This document shows positions 1 through 8,987 of a stretch of 64,000 nucleotides of DNA, one piece after another. Source of the stretch: Cycloclasticus sp. Its GTDB lineage: Bacteria > Pseudomonadota > Gammaproteobacteria > Methylococcales > Cycloclasticaceae. How positions within the stretch are numbered: the stretch's first letter is position 1; each line of letters begins with the position of its first letter. The translations under genes and the position numbers were made by a program. A model generated the notes under the pieces. That model ran no database searches. It was not told the origin of the DNA and saw nothing but the letters and a program-made list of their open reading frames with translations. The stretch lies in the NCBI GenBank assembly GCA_012959695.1, contig DUCS01000036.1:1-64000 (forward strand), written 5' to 3'.

Positions 1-81
1 ATACACGATTTTTTTGTGCTGCAACATAGGCCTTTTTAACGCTACAATAGCGCCACCAACGAATAACAAGCATTATCACCC

Positions 82-954
82 ATGACTAAACTGTATGACC
101 TTTCAAGCGTTAAATCTTTAATCTCCTTTTCAGGCAATGATGCAGAAGCATTCTTACAAGGCCAAACCACTTGTGATGTGGCCAGTTTAAAATCAGGCAA
201 CAGTGTTTTCGGCGCTTTGTGCAACCCAAAGGGCCGCGCAATCAGCCTCTTTCACCTGTTTAAGGTCGACGATATTATTTATATGTCGATAAATACCGAG
301 CTGACTGAAACTATCATCAAACGATTAAAAATGTTTGTTTTTCGCTCAGATGTTCACATCACTGACCAATCGAATAACTATGTAACCTTAGGAACAGAAA
401 GTCATGCGCAAGAAAGTGCTCTCTTAAGCCTCAAACCATTCGCTATATACAAACTAAATGCTGACATAGAACTGACACACATCATTCTTAACGCTAACAC
501 CTACCAACAAGCCATTACAAAAAACGACCTATCATTAGAACAGAACCTAACTGGCTGGCACGAGCTTAACACGGCCGAATGTTTTCCAGAGGTAACCGCC
601 GATACCAGCGAACTATTCATCCCTCAAATGTTGAATCTGGATTTACTGGACGGCATCAACTTTCAAAAGGGCTGCTATACCGGCCAAGAAGTTATCGCTC
701 GTTTACATTACAAAGGCAGCGTTAAAAAACGTTTAGTTGGGTTTCAATCAACTGATGCATTCAAGCCAGGGGAAAACATTCACTTACCAGACTACGCCAA
801 CAGCATCGGAACAATATTCAGTTGTACAGAAGCTAAACCCGCTGAGTTTTCAGGGCTAGTAGTTTTAAAGGTAGATGTTATTGATGAGCATAAATTAAAT
901 TTAAACGATAAGCGTCAACTGCTTATACAGCCACCAAAATATACTCTCAAATAA
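82..954 (+). CDS. ygfZ: YgfZ-type folate-binding protein
   Basis: Tetrahydrofolate-dependent protein of the YgfZ/GcvT family, which in other bacteria supports repair or assembly of certain Fe-S enzymes such as MiaB. The family signature K-G-C-x-x-G-Q-E is present as KGCYTGQE near residue 197, including the key cysteine. The 290 residues are slightly fewer than the roughly 326 of E. coli YgfZ. It is one of four plus-strand genes. A possible -10 box (TACAAT, 43-48) lies about 30 bases upstream of the ATG, with no convincing -35. The stop is 29 bases from the convergent sco stop. Its Fe-S link fits the nearby suf operon, although the two are not in one operon. Confidence 0.93.
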   Translation: MTKLYDLSSVKSLISFSGNDAEAFLQGQTTCDVASLKSGNSVFGALCNPKGRAISLFHLFKVDDIIYMSINTELTETIIKRLKMFVFRSDVHITDQSNNYVTLGTESHAQESALLSLKPFAIYKLNADIELTHIILNANTYQQAITKNDLSLEQNLTGWHELNTAECFPEVTADTSELFIPQMLNLDLLDGINFQKGCYTGQEVIARLHYKGSVKKRLVGFQSTDAFKPGENIHLPDYANSIGTIFSCTEAKPAEFSGLVVLKVDVIDEHKLNLNDKRQLLIQPPKYTLK

Positions 955-983
955 GCACCTGATTAGCCAGAAACTGCGTCTAT

Positions 984-1565
984 TTACGAACCGACTAAAG
1001 CCCTTAAATCAAATTCAATATCCTCAGCTGAACTTCCTTGGGTTGCTAGTAACCTAGCTTTTCCTTTTGTATCAAAAATAAACACCGCGCCGCTGTGTGA
1101 CACCTCGTAGTTACCTTCTTTGTCTTTATCGCCATAGCCGAATGTGACGCGGTAACGTTTGGTCATGTCTTTAATGACGGCATCTTCGCCACGTAAGCCA
1201 ATAAAGTTGCTGCCGAATGTGTCTGTATATTTTTTCAGTTTATCCGTTGTATCTCTTTCAGGGTCAACCGATATAAATAACACGTTGACTGAATTTGCTG
1301 GCTCGCCAATTTTCTTAATAATGCTGGAGAGTTGGTGCATGGTGGTTGGGCAAATTTCTGGGCAAGAGGTAAAACCGAAGAAGATGGCCACTGTTGAACC
1401 TAAATAGTCGCTGGCAGTGACCTTTTTGTTGTTCTCATCGGTTAACTCAAATTCTAAGTCGGGTATTAATCCGCTTACATTGGTCAGGCGTGTTGGTTCT
1501 TGATTGCTACAAGCAGCCAACATGAGTAAAACCAACATAATAACTACGCTTTTAAGTACGTTCAT
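984..1565 (-). CDS. SCO1/SenC family copper chaperone lipoprotein
   Basis: Thioredoxin-fold copper chaperone that delivers copper to, or reduces the cysteines of, the CuA site of cytochrome c oxidase. The N-terminus is a lipoprotein signal with lipobox LAAC (Cys19), so the protein should sit on the periplasmic side of a membrane. The copper ligands are visible as CPEIC (Cys68 and Cys72) and a downstream histidine in VSHSGAVF. The start is ATG with AGAGAA upstream, and it overlaps the end of ctaG by 14 bases, so the two are co-translated. No oxidase subunit genes are in the window, so the target oxidase must be encoded elsewhere. Confidence 0.92.
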   Translation of the reverse strand: MNVLKSVVIMLVLLMLAACSNQEPTRLTNVSGLIPDLEFELTDENNKKVTASDYLGSTVAIFFGFTSCPEICPTTMHQLSSIIKKIGEPANSVNVLFISVDPERDTTDKLKKYTDTFGSNFIGLRGEDAVIKDMTKRYRVTFGYGDKDKEGNYEVSHSGAVFIFDTKGKARLLATQGSSAEDIEFDLRALVGS

Positions 1566-2382
1566 TCTGTTCTCTTTTTTGAAAGTTTAATCGTCGTCTT
1601 AGCACTAAAATTAAGCCTAAAACACTCATCATACTCGCCGGTATCCAAGTTACAATTCCACCGTAAATTTGATCGGCCATTGGGCTAATCGGCCATGCTC
1701 TCCCGCACACATCATACACATCGTATATGACTGAGCTACTGAGCGTTAAATAAGCGCCTAATAGCTGCTGCGGCACAACCACCACTAGCATCATGATAAT
1801 ACGAACACTGAAGCCTTTGCCCTCGCCTTTCCAATCGGGGCCCAGAATCAGCCACCAAAATAACAAGCCATCTATCAACATCGACCAATTCATCAGGTAG
1901 TACAACTTTTGACTTAGCATCGCCGCGAAGTGGATTTCAGGTATTAGCCACAGATAAATCAAACCGACAAAAACAATGGGGGCGATAACGGGGTGTTGAA
2001 TTACTTTGTAAGGCCATTCAAATGGTAAACGAATAATGGCAGGTAACTCAGACCAGTTGCGCAACCATGTCGGCAAGCTTTTACGAATAATTTCCACGCC
2101 ACCCAAAATCATCAACAAAGGCGCCAGATGGTGCAGCACCAAATGCTGGAAACGGTGCACCCAAAACATGTATTGGGATAAGTAGTCTAAATAAGTATGT
2201 GACACGACATAAATAGACGTTAAGCCAATGTAAAACGCTGTGGCTTGCCAGTAGTACTTAGCTGTTTTATCGGCGCGCTCTGTTGCTCGCATGCCCAAAT
2301 AATAGAATGAGCCTAACCCAATAACGAACACCACTATGGCGGGTGAAAACTCCCACGGGGTCAGGAATTCGGTGATCGTCAT
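1552..2382 (-). CDS. ctaG: CtaG-type (caa3) cytochrome c oxidase assembly factor
   Basis: Polytopic inner-membrane protein of the Bacillus-type caa3_CtaG family, implicated in copper insertion into haem-copper oxidases. The 276 residues form about seven hydrophobic segments. The family's histidine-rich stretch is seen in VHRFQHLVLHHLAP near residue 95. It is unrelated to the Cox11 protein that shares the CtaG name. It lies 18 bases downstream of lysS and overlaps sco by 14 bases, so lysS-ctaG-sco may share a transcript. No clear Shine-Dalgarno precedes the ATG, so the exact start is less certain. The sco neighbour strongly supports an oxidase copper-delivery role. Confidence 0.85.
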   Translation of the reverse strand: MTITEFLTPWEFSPAIVVFVIGLGSFYYLGMRATERADKTAKYYWQATAFYIGLTSIYVVSHTYLDYLSQYMFWVHRFQHLVLHHLAPLLMILGGVEIIRKSLPTWLRNWSELPAIIRLPFEWPYKVIQHPVIAPIVFVGLIYLWLIPEIHFAAMLSQKLYYLMNWSMLIDGLLFWWLILGPDWKGEGKGFSVRIIMMLVVVVPQQLLGAYLTLSSSVIYDVYDVCGRAWPISPMADQIYGGIVTWIPASMMSVLGLILVLRRRLNFQKREQNERT

Positions 2383-2400
2383 GTGTGTTACGTGTCAGTA

Positions 2401-3906
2401 TTAATTTTCAGGGCGCATATGTGGGAATAAAATCACATCACGAATAGAGGCAGAATCCGTTAAGAACATCACCAAACGATCAATACCAATGCCCTCACCC
2501 GCGGTTGGCGGCAAACCAATTTCCAATGCTCTAATATAATCAGCATCGTAATGCATGGCTTCATCGTCGCCTGCATCTTTATCTTCTACTTGTTGCTTAA
2601 AGCGCTCTGCTTGATCTTCTGAATCATTTAACTCTGAGAAACCATTCGCCACTTCACGACCACCTACAAAAAATTCAAACCGGTCCGTTACAAATGGATT
2701 CGCATCGCTTCTACGTGCTAGTGGCGACACTTCGGTTGGATATTCGGTAATAAACGTTGGTTCGTGAAGTTTTTCTTCCACGGTTTTTTCAAATATTTCA
2801 ATTTGAATTTTGCCCAGCCCATAACTAGCCACTAACGGGATATGTAAACGCTCAGCCACCTCTGTTGCAGCTTCTTTTGTCGCTAGATTCTCTTCCGTGA
2901 TATCCGCGTTGTAATGCAAAATTGATTCAATCACGCTCATTCGTCTAAACGGTTGTGCTAAATCGTAGTCTTCACCTTGATAATGCACGGTTGTCGTTCC
3001 CAGCACCGATTGCGCCAATGTGCGAAGCATGTCCTCGGTTAAATCCATCAAATCCTTGTAATCCGCATACGCTTGGTAAAACTCAAGCATGGTGAATTCT
3101 GGATTATGGCGTGTTGATAAGCCTTCATTTCTAAAGCTGCGATTTATTTCAAAGACACGTTCGAAGCCACCAACAACGAGGCGCTTAAGGTATAGCTCCG
3201 GTGCGATACGTAAAAACAACTCCATATCTAAAGCATTGTGATGCGTTGCAAACGGCTTTGCTGTCGCGCCACCCGGGATAACGTGCATCATCGGTGTCTC
3301 AACTTCCATGAAGTTATTATCCACTAAGTAATTGCGAATAAAACTCACCACTTTACTGCGAATCTGGAATACCTTGCGTGACTCATCGTTCATGATTAAG
3401 TCAACATAACGCTGGCGATAACGCTGTTCTTGATCGGTTAAACCATGGAATTTTTCAGGTAATGGTTGTAGCGATTTAGTGAGTAGGTTAATCGATGACA
3501 CGCGAACAGATAGCTCATCTGTTTTGGTTTTAAACAGCACGCCCTCAACTGAAATAATGTCGCCAATATCCCAGCCTTTAAATGTTTGGTAGTGGCCTTC
3601 TGGCAAGGTGTCGCGTTGCACGAACAACTGCATCCGCCCTGTCATATCTTGCACATGAGCAAAGCTAGCTTTACCCATCACGCGTTTTGCCATAAGACGA
3701 CCCGCCAATAACACACTAATGTCTTTTTCAGCCAATGTCTCTTTATCAAATTGATCGTATTCAGCGTGTAACGCTTCAGAAAAATGCTCACGTCTAAAAT
3801 CATTAGGGTAAGCATTGCCTGCTTTTTTGATCTCAGCTAGCTTTTCACGGCGAACCGCTATTAGTTTGTTTTCATCTTGTGGTGCTTGTTGTTTTTGTTC
3901 ACTCAT
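2401..3906 (-). CDS. lysS: Lysyl-tRNA synthetase (class II)
   Basis: Charges tRNA-Lys with lysine in the cytoplasm. The 501 residues match the bacterial class II enzyme. An N-terminal OB-fold anticodon-binding domain occupies roughly residues 60-165 ([19 protein letters not shown]). The catalytic core follows, with motif 2 [14 protein letters not shown] and motif 3 [14 protein letters not shown] near the C-terminus. It lies downstream of prfB, the same order as in E. coli, but is separated from it by 147 bases containing a long imperfect palindrome. The following gene, ctaG, starts 18 bases after the stop. Confidence 0.98.
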   Translation of the reverse strand: MSEQKQQAPQDENKLIAVRREKLAEIKKAGNAYPNDFRREHFSEALHAEYDQFDKETLAEKDISVLLAGRLMAKRVMGKASFAHVQDMTGRMQLFVQRDTLPEGHYQTFKGWDIGDIISVEGVLFKTKTDELSVRVSSINLLTKSLQPLPEKFHGLTDQEQRYRQRYVDLIMNDESRKVFQIRSKVVSFIRNYLVDNNFMEVETPMMHVIPGGATAKPFATHHNALDMELFLRIAPELYLKRLVVGGFERVFEINRSFRNEGLSTRHNPEFTMLEFYQAYADYKDLMDLTEDMLRTLAQSVLGTTTVHYQGEDYDLAQPFRRMSVIESILHYNADITEENLATKEAATEVAERLHIPLVASYGLGKIQIEIFEKTVEEKLHEPTFITEYPTEVSPLARRSDANPFVTDRFEFFVGGREVANGFSELNDSEDQAERFKQQVEDKDAGDDEAMHYDADYIRALEIGLPPTAGEGIGIDRLVMFLTDSASIRDVILFPHMRPEN

Positions 3907-3951
3907 AACGTTAGGGGGTCTCTATTCATTAGGATTTTTATTTGAGTTCTA

Positions 3952-4018
3952 GGCGGATGGTTTTTGAGAACCGCAGTGTATATTAATACATGAGGCTCGC
4001 AAAAAATCATCCAACGCC
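3952..4018. repeat. Long imperfect palindrome between prfB and lysS
   Basis: A 67-base imperfect inverted repeat. The left arm starts GGCGGATGGTTTTTGAG and the right arm, read in reverse complement, starts GGCGTTGGATGATTTTTTG. The centre is the AT-rich palindrome TGTATATTAATACA. It could fold as one long hairpin in the prfB-lysS transcript. There is no T-run after it, so it does not look like a classical terminator. I did not notice a second copy in the window. It may be a dispersed REP/MITE-like element or an mRNA-processing site; nothing in the sequence decides between them. Confidence 0.7.
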
Positions 4019-4053
4019 GAAATCGGAGAAAAAGACAATTAATAGAGATTATC

Positions 4054-5152
4054 TCAAATTCCACTTTTTAAACTGGCCTCTATAAATTGATCCAATGCTC
4101 CATCGAGCACGGCTTGTGTATTACCGGTTTCTACGCCGGTACGTAAATCTTTAATACGTGACTGATCGAGTACATAAGAACGAATTTGACTACCCCAACC
4201 AATATCCGATTTGTTTTCTTCTTGTACTTGTTGATCCGCCATTTTCTTTTGCATTTCTAACTCATACAATTTAGCTTTCAATTGCTTCATCGCAGTCGCT
4301 TTGTTTTTGTGCTGTGAACGATCATTTTGGCACTGTACTACGGTATTGGTTGGTTCATGCGTTATCCGCACAGCAGATTCAGTTTTATTCACGTGCTGCC
4401 CACCTGCTCCGCTGGCACGGTATACATCGATGCGTAAATCTGCTGGGTTGATATCTATCTCAATATCATCATCAATTTCTGGTGAAACAAACACGGCTGC
4501 AAATGATGTATGTCGACGATTGCTTGAATCGAACGGTGACTTACGAACTAAACGATGCACACCAATTTCAGTTCGCAACCAACCATAAACATAATCACCT
4601 TGAATGGATATTGTGGCGCCCTTAATACCGGCTACATCACCGGAAGTTACTTCAATCAGTTCTGTTTTGAACCCATGCTGTTCGCCCCAACGTAAATACA
4701 TACGCAGAATCATTTCTGCCCAATCTTGAGCTTCTGTACCGCCTGAGCCAGATTGGATTTCTAAGAAAGCACTGTTTGCATCCATTTCTCCAGAAAACAT
4801 TCGCTGAAATTCAAGCCGGCTAACTTTTTCTTCAAAATCATTTAGGTCATCCTCAATGGTACCGGCAGTTTCATCGTCACCCTCTTCAACAGCCATTTCC
4901 AATAAGTCTTTAGCGTCTTCCAAGCCGCCGGTTAACTCTATAACCGTGTTCACAACCAACTCTAATTGGCCGCGTTCTTTGCCCAACGCTTGCGCTCGTG
5001 CAGGGTCATTCCACGCATTTGGGTCTTCTAGTTCTCTTAAAACTTCTGTTAAGCGCTCTTGTTTCTCATCAAAGTCAAAGGTACCCCCTAAGCGATAAAG
5101 TCCGCTCTTTAAGGTCCGCAATTTTATTGGTGATGGGGTTTAGCTCACGCAT
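4054..5152 (-). CDS. prfB: Peptide chain release factor 2, with programmed +1 frameshift
   Basis: Recognises UGA/UAA stop codons and triggers peptide release through the GGQ motif ([14 protein letters not shown]). The ORF track shows only the long second frame, starting at a spurious in-frame ATG. The true start is ATG at 5152, giving [18 protein letters not shown]... for 25 codons. An in-frame UGA follows as codon 26, where ribosomes shift +1 (CTT TGA C) into the DFDEKQERL frame. The joined product is 365 residues, the same as E. coli RF2. It starts 8 bases after the sufU stop, so it appears to be read from the suf transcript, and it precedes lysS. Confidence 0.97.
5074..5089 (-). promoter_or_regulatory. 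prfB: RF2 autoregulatory +1 frameshift site
   Basis: Read on the minus strand the site is AGGGGGTACCTTTGAC. It has a Shine-Dalgarno-like AGGGGG (5089-5084), three bases, then the slippery CTT followed by the in-frame stop TGA (5077-5075) and C. It matches the classical RF2 site at every key base. When RF2 is scarce, slow termination at UGA codon 26 lets the ribosome shift +1 and make more RF2. Confidence 0.96.
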
Positions 5153-5160
5153 AGAAAAAA

Positions 5161-5607
5161 CTACTCTGTTGTAACGGGCTCTTCAGCACCTTGAAGCAGT
5201 GCATCAAGCGTGTGCCAAGGTAAGGTTGCGCATTTAACCCGTGCAGGGTATTCGCAAACGCCCGCCAATACAGCCAATTTACCTAAATCATCCATTTCAA
5301 CTTCTTCGCCAGTTGCCATTTTATGGAACAATGAAAATAAAGCCTGCGCTTCTTGTTCCGTTTGGCCTTTAACTATATCCGTCATTAATGAGGCTGAGGC
5401 AGTTGAAATTGCACAGCCTTGACCTTGGAAACTAGCGTCTGCAATTTTGTCGCCATCCAATTTTATAAATAACGTAAGACGGTCTCCACATAACGGATTA
5501 AAGCCGTCTATTTGACGATCTGCATCAGCCATTTCACGAAAGTTTCGTGGGTTTCTATTGTGATCAAAAATTACTTCTTGATACAGGTCTCTTAAGTCAT
5601 CCAACAT
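5161..5607 (-). CDS. sufU: SufU/NifU-type Fe-S cluster scaffold or sulfur-transfer protein
   Basis: IscU-fold protein of the SUF-associated NifU family. It accepts sulfur from SufS or carries nascent Fe-S clusters for the SufBCD complex. The three conserved cysteines are visible in NPLCGDRL (with the neighbouring Asp), GQGCAIS and VKCATLPW. At 148 residues it matches SufU rather than the shorter IscU of about 128. Its ATG overlaps the sufS stop by one base (TAATG), indicating translational coupling. It takes the position where sufE is found in enteric suf operons; no sufE, sufA or sufT is present here. Confidence 0.93.
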   Translation of the reverse strand: MLDDLRDLYQEVIFDHNRNPRNFREMADADRQIDGFNPLCGDRLTLFIKLDGDKIADASFQGQGCAISTASASLMTDIVKGQTEQEAQALFSLFHKMATGEEVEMDDLGKLAVLAGVCEYPARVKCATLPWHTLDALLQGAEEPVTTE

Positions 5608-6848
5608 TAGCCAAACATCTCTATTAAGTTTTCAATTCCCGCCATTAAAGCGTCCACTTCTTGGTGCGTGTTATACATGGCAAACGACGCTCTGGCCGTT
5701 GCCGGCACACCGAAGAAATCCATCACTGGCATCGCGCAATGGTGCCCTGCTCGTACGGCAATACCTTGGTGATCCATCATTGTGCCAATATCATGTGGAT
5801 GAATGCCATCCAACACGAACGACAGTATCGCGCCTTTATTATCTGCTGTGCCGATAATGCGCAGCTTGTCTATTTTTTTTGATTGTTCAGTGGCATATTC
5901 AAGCAAGCTTTTTTCATGAACTGCAATTGCATCAATACCCACGGTGTTTATGTAATCTATAGCCGCACCCAAACCAATCGTTCCAACAATATTGGGAGTG
6001 CCCGCTTCAAACTTGTACGGCACCTTGTTGTACACCGTATTCTCAAACGTCACGATACTAATCATATCGCCGCCACCTTGGTAAGGTGCCATGTGTTCTA
6101 GTTGCTCCATTTTTCCGTACAAAGCACCACTGCCTGTTGGTGCATATAGCTTGTGTCCTGAAAAAACATAAAACTCGCAGTCTAGTGCTTGCACATCAAC
6201 TGCAATGTGTGGAATCGCTTGAGCACCATCAATTAATACCGGCACATCAAATTGATGTAACAAATCAATCATCTGTTTAATCGGGTTAATGGTGCCTAGC
6301 GCATTCGACATGTGTGACACGGCAGCAAACTTCGTTTTGTTGCTGACTAATGCCTCAAATGCATCCCAAATCAACTCACCCTTATCGTTAATCGGCGCTA
6401 CTTTTAATTCAGCACCGGTTTTTTCGCAGAGCATTTGCCACGGCACAATGTTGGAATGATGCTCCATGGCGGTAATGAGTATTTCATCGCCAGCAGATAA
6501 ATCTTTAGCTATACCGTTGGCGACCAAGTTAATCGCCTCGGTTGCGCCACGCGTAAAGACAATCTCTTTTTCAGTATTCGCATTTAAAAAATCACGAACC
6601 GTTTTGCGCGCGTTTTCATACGACAAAGTCGCTCTTTCACTAAGCGTGTGCACGCCACGGTGAATGTTGGCATTATCATTTTCATAATAATGCACGATGC
6701 TATCGATAACAGCTTTAGGTTTCTGGCTGGTCGCCGCGTTGTCGAGGTACACCAATTGTTTACCGCGTATCTCTTGGTTTAATACGGGGAAATCTTGGCG
6801 AATTCGCTCTACATCGTAAGCCACTGCTTTTTCTACTGTCTGATTCAT
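5607..6848 (-). CDS. sufS: SufS cysteine desulfurase
   Basis: PLP enzyme that removes sulfur from cysteine as a persulfide for Fe-S cluster assembly. The PLP lysine is in FSGHKLYAPTG near residue 230, and the catalytic cysteine is in RAGHHCAMP near residue 370, the class II (SufS/CsdA) pattern. The ORF track begins at a GTG two codons upstream. The ATG at 6848 is preferred because it makes a 4-base ATGA overlap with the sufD stop. The product is 413 residues. The gene overlaps sufU by one base at its 3' end, in the order sufB-C-D-S-U. Confidence 0.96.
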   Translation of the reverse strand: MNQTVEKAVAYDVERIRQDFPVLNQEIRGKQLVYLDNAATSQKPKAVIDSIVHYYENDNANIHRGVHTLSERATLSYENARKTVRDFLNANTEKEIVFTRGATEAINLVANGIAKDLSAGDEILITAMEHHSNIVPWQMLCEKTGAELKVAPINDKGELIWDAFEALVSNKTKFAAVSHMSNALGTINPIKQMIDLLHQFDVPVLIDGAQAIPHIAVDVQALDCEFYVFSGHKLYAPTGSGALYGKMEQLEHMAPYQGGGDMISIVTFENTVYNKVPYKFEAGTPNIVGTIGLGAAIDYINTVGIDAIAVHEKSLLEYATEQSKKIDKLRIIGTADNKGAILSFVLDGIHPHDIGTMMDHQGIAVRAGHHCAMPVMDFFGVPATARASFAMYNTHQEVDALMAGIENLIEMFG

Positions 6849-8176
6849 AACCACTCTATCTTCATACCTTCTTGTGGAAAGCGTTCAAGTAATTGCTCTA
6901 ACACCTTGATTCTTAACGGCTGAAATTCAATTCGCTCAACCATTTCATTAGCAAAGGCGAATGTCAGCATGTTTTTTGCCATCTGTTCGTCTGCACCACG
7001 TGAACGTAAATAGAAAATAGCTGTGTCATCTAATTGACCAACGGTCACACCGTGAGCACATTTAACATCATCCGCATAAATTTCTAATTGTGGTTTGCTA
7101 TCAACTTCAGCACGATCCGATATCAATAAATTACGGTTGCCCATTTTAGCGTCTGTTTTTTGTGCATCTTCTGCAACGATAATACGGCCTTGGAACACGC
7201 CGCGAGATCGGTCTCCCATGATGCCTTTGTAAAACTCATTACTAACCGCATGCGGTTGTGCGTGATTTACGCGCGTGTGGTTATCTATGTGTTGATGATC
7301 CATGCCAATATACAAACCATCCATCGTGCAATCCGATGCTTCACCGAGTTCAGCATGTACTTCAGCGCGCGATAACACAGCCCCAAACGTATAATTATAT
7401 TGGCTGAAAATGGCATTTTTATCCAAACGAGAATACACACCACCCATGTGATACGCCTTTAACGATTCAGCCTGTAAGCGGTTATGGGACAAGTTAGCAT
7501 TTGGCTCTACCACCACTTCTGTTACAACATTTGTTAGGTAACAGCTGCCCTCTACACCGTTATACGTTTCAATAATCGTCGCTTTAGATGATTCTTTAGC
7601 GATGATGAGATTGCGGCAATTAGATAAACTTAAATCAGCGTCTTTAGATGAAATAAACGCCAATTGAATTGGTTTATCGACTTTCGTATTTTCTTCAATC
7701 GAAACAACTGCGCCGTCCGTAAATAATGCCGTATTAAAGTTGATAAAGCCTAACGCCTCCGTTGAGACGACAGAATCCAACAATGATTTAACCAACGATT
7801 CATTCTCAGCCAAGCCAGTACTAATCGCCGACACTACAATGCCTTCCGGTAACTCACCAACCGAAGATAAACTCGCTTGATAAAAACCATCAACAAACAC
7901 CAAGTGGTGGCAATCGTCTAATAAAACGTCTTTAAGAAACTCGGTATCAACTGCGCCTGCTTTTGCTGCTAGGCTAAATTGGCTTTTTTCTATCGGTGAA
8001 ATATTCGTATAACGCCATTCTTCTTCACGTGGTGACGGGAAACCGCCATCAGCAAACTCGCTAGATGCTTTCTCGCGCAAGCTGTTTAACCAAGCTATAT
8101 CATGGCCGAGCAGTTCACTTTTATCCGCGGCTATCAGCCCCGCATAATGTGCATTTGGTAAGTGGGTAACAGACAT
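6845..8176 (-). CDS. sufD: SufD, Fe-S cluster assembly scaffold subunit
   Basis: Partner of SufB in the SufBC2D scaffold on which Fe-S clusters are built. The 443 residues have a poorly conserved N-terminus followed by the right-handed beta-helix core shared with SufB, ending with the C-terminal helical segment that binds SufC (SRGADEQMAKNMLTFAFANE). The HGVTVG motif near residue 375 carries the conserved histidine. It lies 3 bases downstream of sufC and overlaps sufS by 4 bases. Confidence 0.95.
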   Translation of the reverse strand: MSVTHLPNAHYAGLIAADKSELLGHDIAWLNSLREKASSEFADGGFPSPREEEWRYTNISPIEKSQFSLAAKAGAVDTEFLKDVLLDDCHHLVFVDGFYQASLSSVGELPEGIVVSAISTGLAENESLVKSLLDSVVSTEALGFINFNTALFTDGAVVSIEENTKVDKPIQLAFISSKDADLSLSNCRNLIIAKESSKATIIETYNGVEGSCYLTNVVTEVVVEPNANLSHNRLQAESLKAYHMGGVYSRLDKNAIFSQYNYTFGAVLSRAEVHAELGEASDCTMDGLYIGMDHQHIDNHTRVNHAQPHAVSNEFYKGIMGDRSRGVFQGRIIVAEDAQKTDAKMGNRNLLISDRAEVDSKPQLEIYADDVKCAHGVTVGQLDDTAIFYLRSRGADEQMAKNMLTFAFANEMVERIEFQPLRIKVLEQLLERFPQEGMKIEWL

Positions 8177-8179
8177 AAA

Positions 8180-8932
8180 TTAACTCGCTACTTTTTCATC
8201 AACCCAAGCATAACCTTGTTCTTCAAGCTCAAGTGCTAGTTCAGGGCCACCAGATTTAACCACTCGTCCGTGCGCCAACACGTGCACGTAGTCCGGTTTG
8301 ATGTAATCCAATAAACGTTGGTAATGCGTAATTAATACAAATGAACGTTCAGGGTTACGCAAACGGTTTACACCTTCTGCTACGATTTGTAAGGCATCAA
8401 TATCCAGGCCTGAATCAGTTTCATCCATCACGCATAACGCGGGTTCTAGTACCGACATCTGTAATACTTCATTACGTTTTTTCTCACCGCCAGAGAAACC
8501 TTCATTCACTGCGCGATAAAGGAATTTCTCATCCATATCTAGGTCTTTCATTTTACCTTTAACCATGGAAATAAAGTCCATTGCGTCTAGCTCTGATTCG
8601 CCATTGAATTTACGAATACCATTAAGCGCTGCTTTCAAGAAATAAATATTACTCACGCCAGGTACTTCAACCGGATATTGAAACGCAAGAAAAACGCCAG
8701 CCCATGCACGTTCTTCAACACTCATTTCTAATAAGTCTTTACCGTTAAACAACACGCGTCCTTTGGTGATGTTGTAGCCATCACGTCCAGCAAGGATATA
8801 TGACAAGGTGCTTTTGCCAGAACCGTTTGGCCCCATAATCGCGTGCACTTCGCCTTTACCAATCTCAAGGTTAATGCCCCTAAGGATTTCTTTGCCTTCA
8901 ACGCTTACGTGTAAATCTTCAATTTTCAACAT
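8180..8932 (-). CDS. sufC: SufC, ABC-type ATPase of the Suf scaffold
   Basis: Cytoplasmic ABC ATPase that drives conformational changes in SufBD; it is not a transporter. Walker A is GPNGSGKST (about residues 34-42), the ABC signature is FSGGEKKR (near 147) and Walker B is CVMDETDSGLD (near 168). That last segment contains the ETDSGLD sequence typical of SufC. The length of 250 residues is normal. AGGAA precedes the ATG. It lies 55 bases downstream of sufB, the largest gap in this operon. Confidence 0.97.
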   Translation of the reverse strand: MLKIEDLHVSVEGKEILRGINLEIGKGEVHAIMGPNGSGKSTLSYILAGRDGYNITKGRVLFNGKDLLEMSVEERAWAGVFLAFQYPVEVPGVSNIYFLKAALNGIRKFNGESELDAMDFISMVKGKMKDLDMDEKFLYRAVNEGFSGGEKKRNEVLQMSVLEPALCVMDETDSGLDIDALQIVAEGVNRLRNPERSFVLITHYQRLLDYIKPDYVHVLAHGRVVKSGGPELALELEEQGYAWVDEKVAS

Positions 8933-8987
8933 GTTGTTATTCCTAAATTCTTATTTATTAATATGTTTAAAAGTCAGGGGCTATTGT

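Noticed and set aside
3952-4018. Rho-independent terminator for prfB
   Set aside because: The palindrome is long enough to fold but is not followed by a T-run on either strand.
4301-4588. Antisense ORF of 95 residues opposite prfB
   Set aside because: It lies wholly inside a conserved gene on the other strand, has no ribosome binding site and no recognisable protein features; a shadow ORF.
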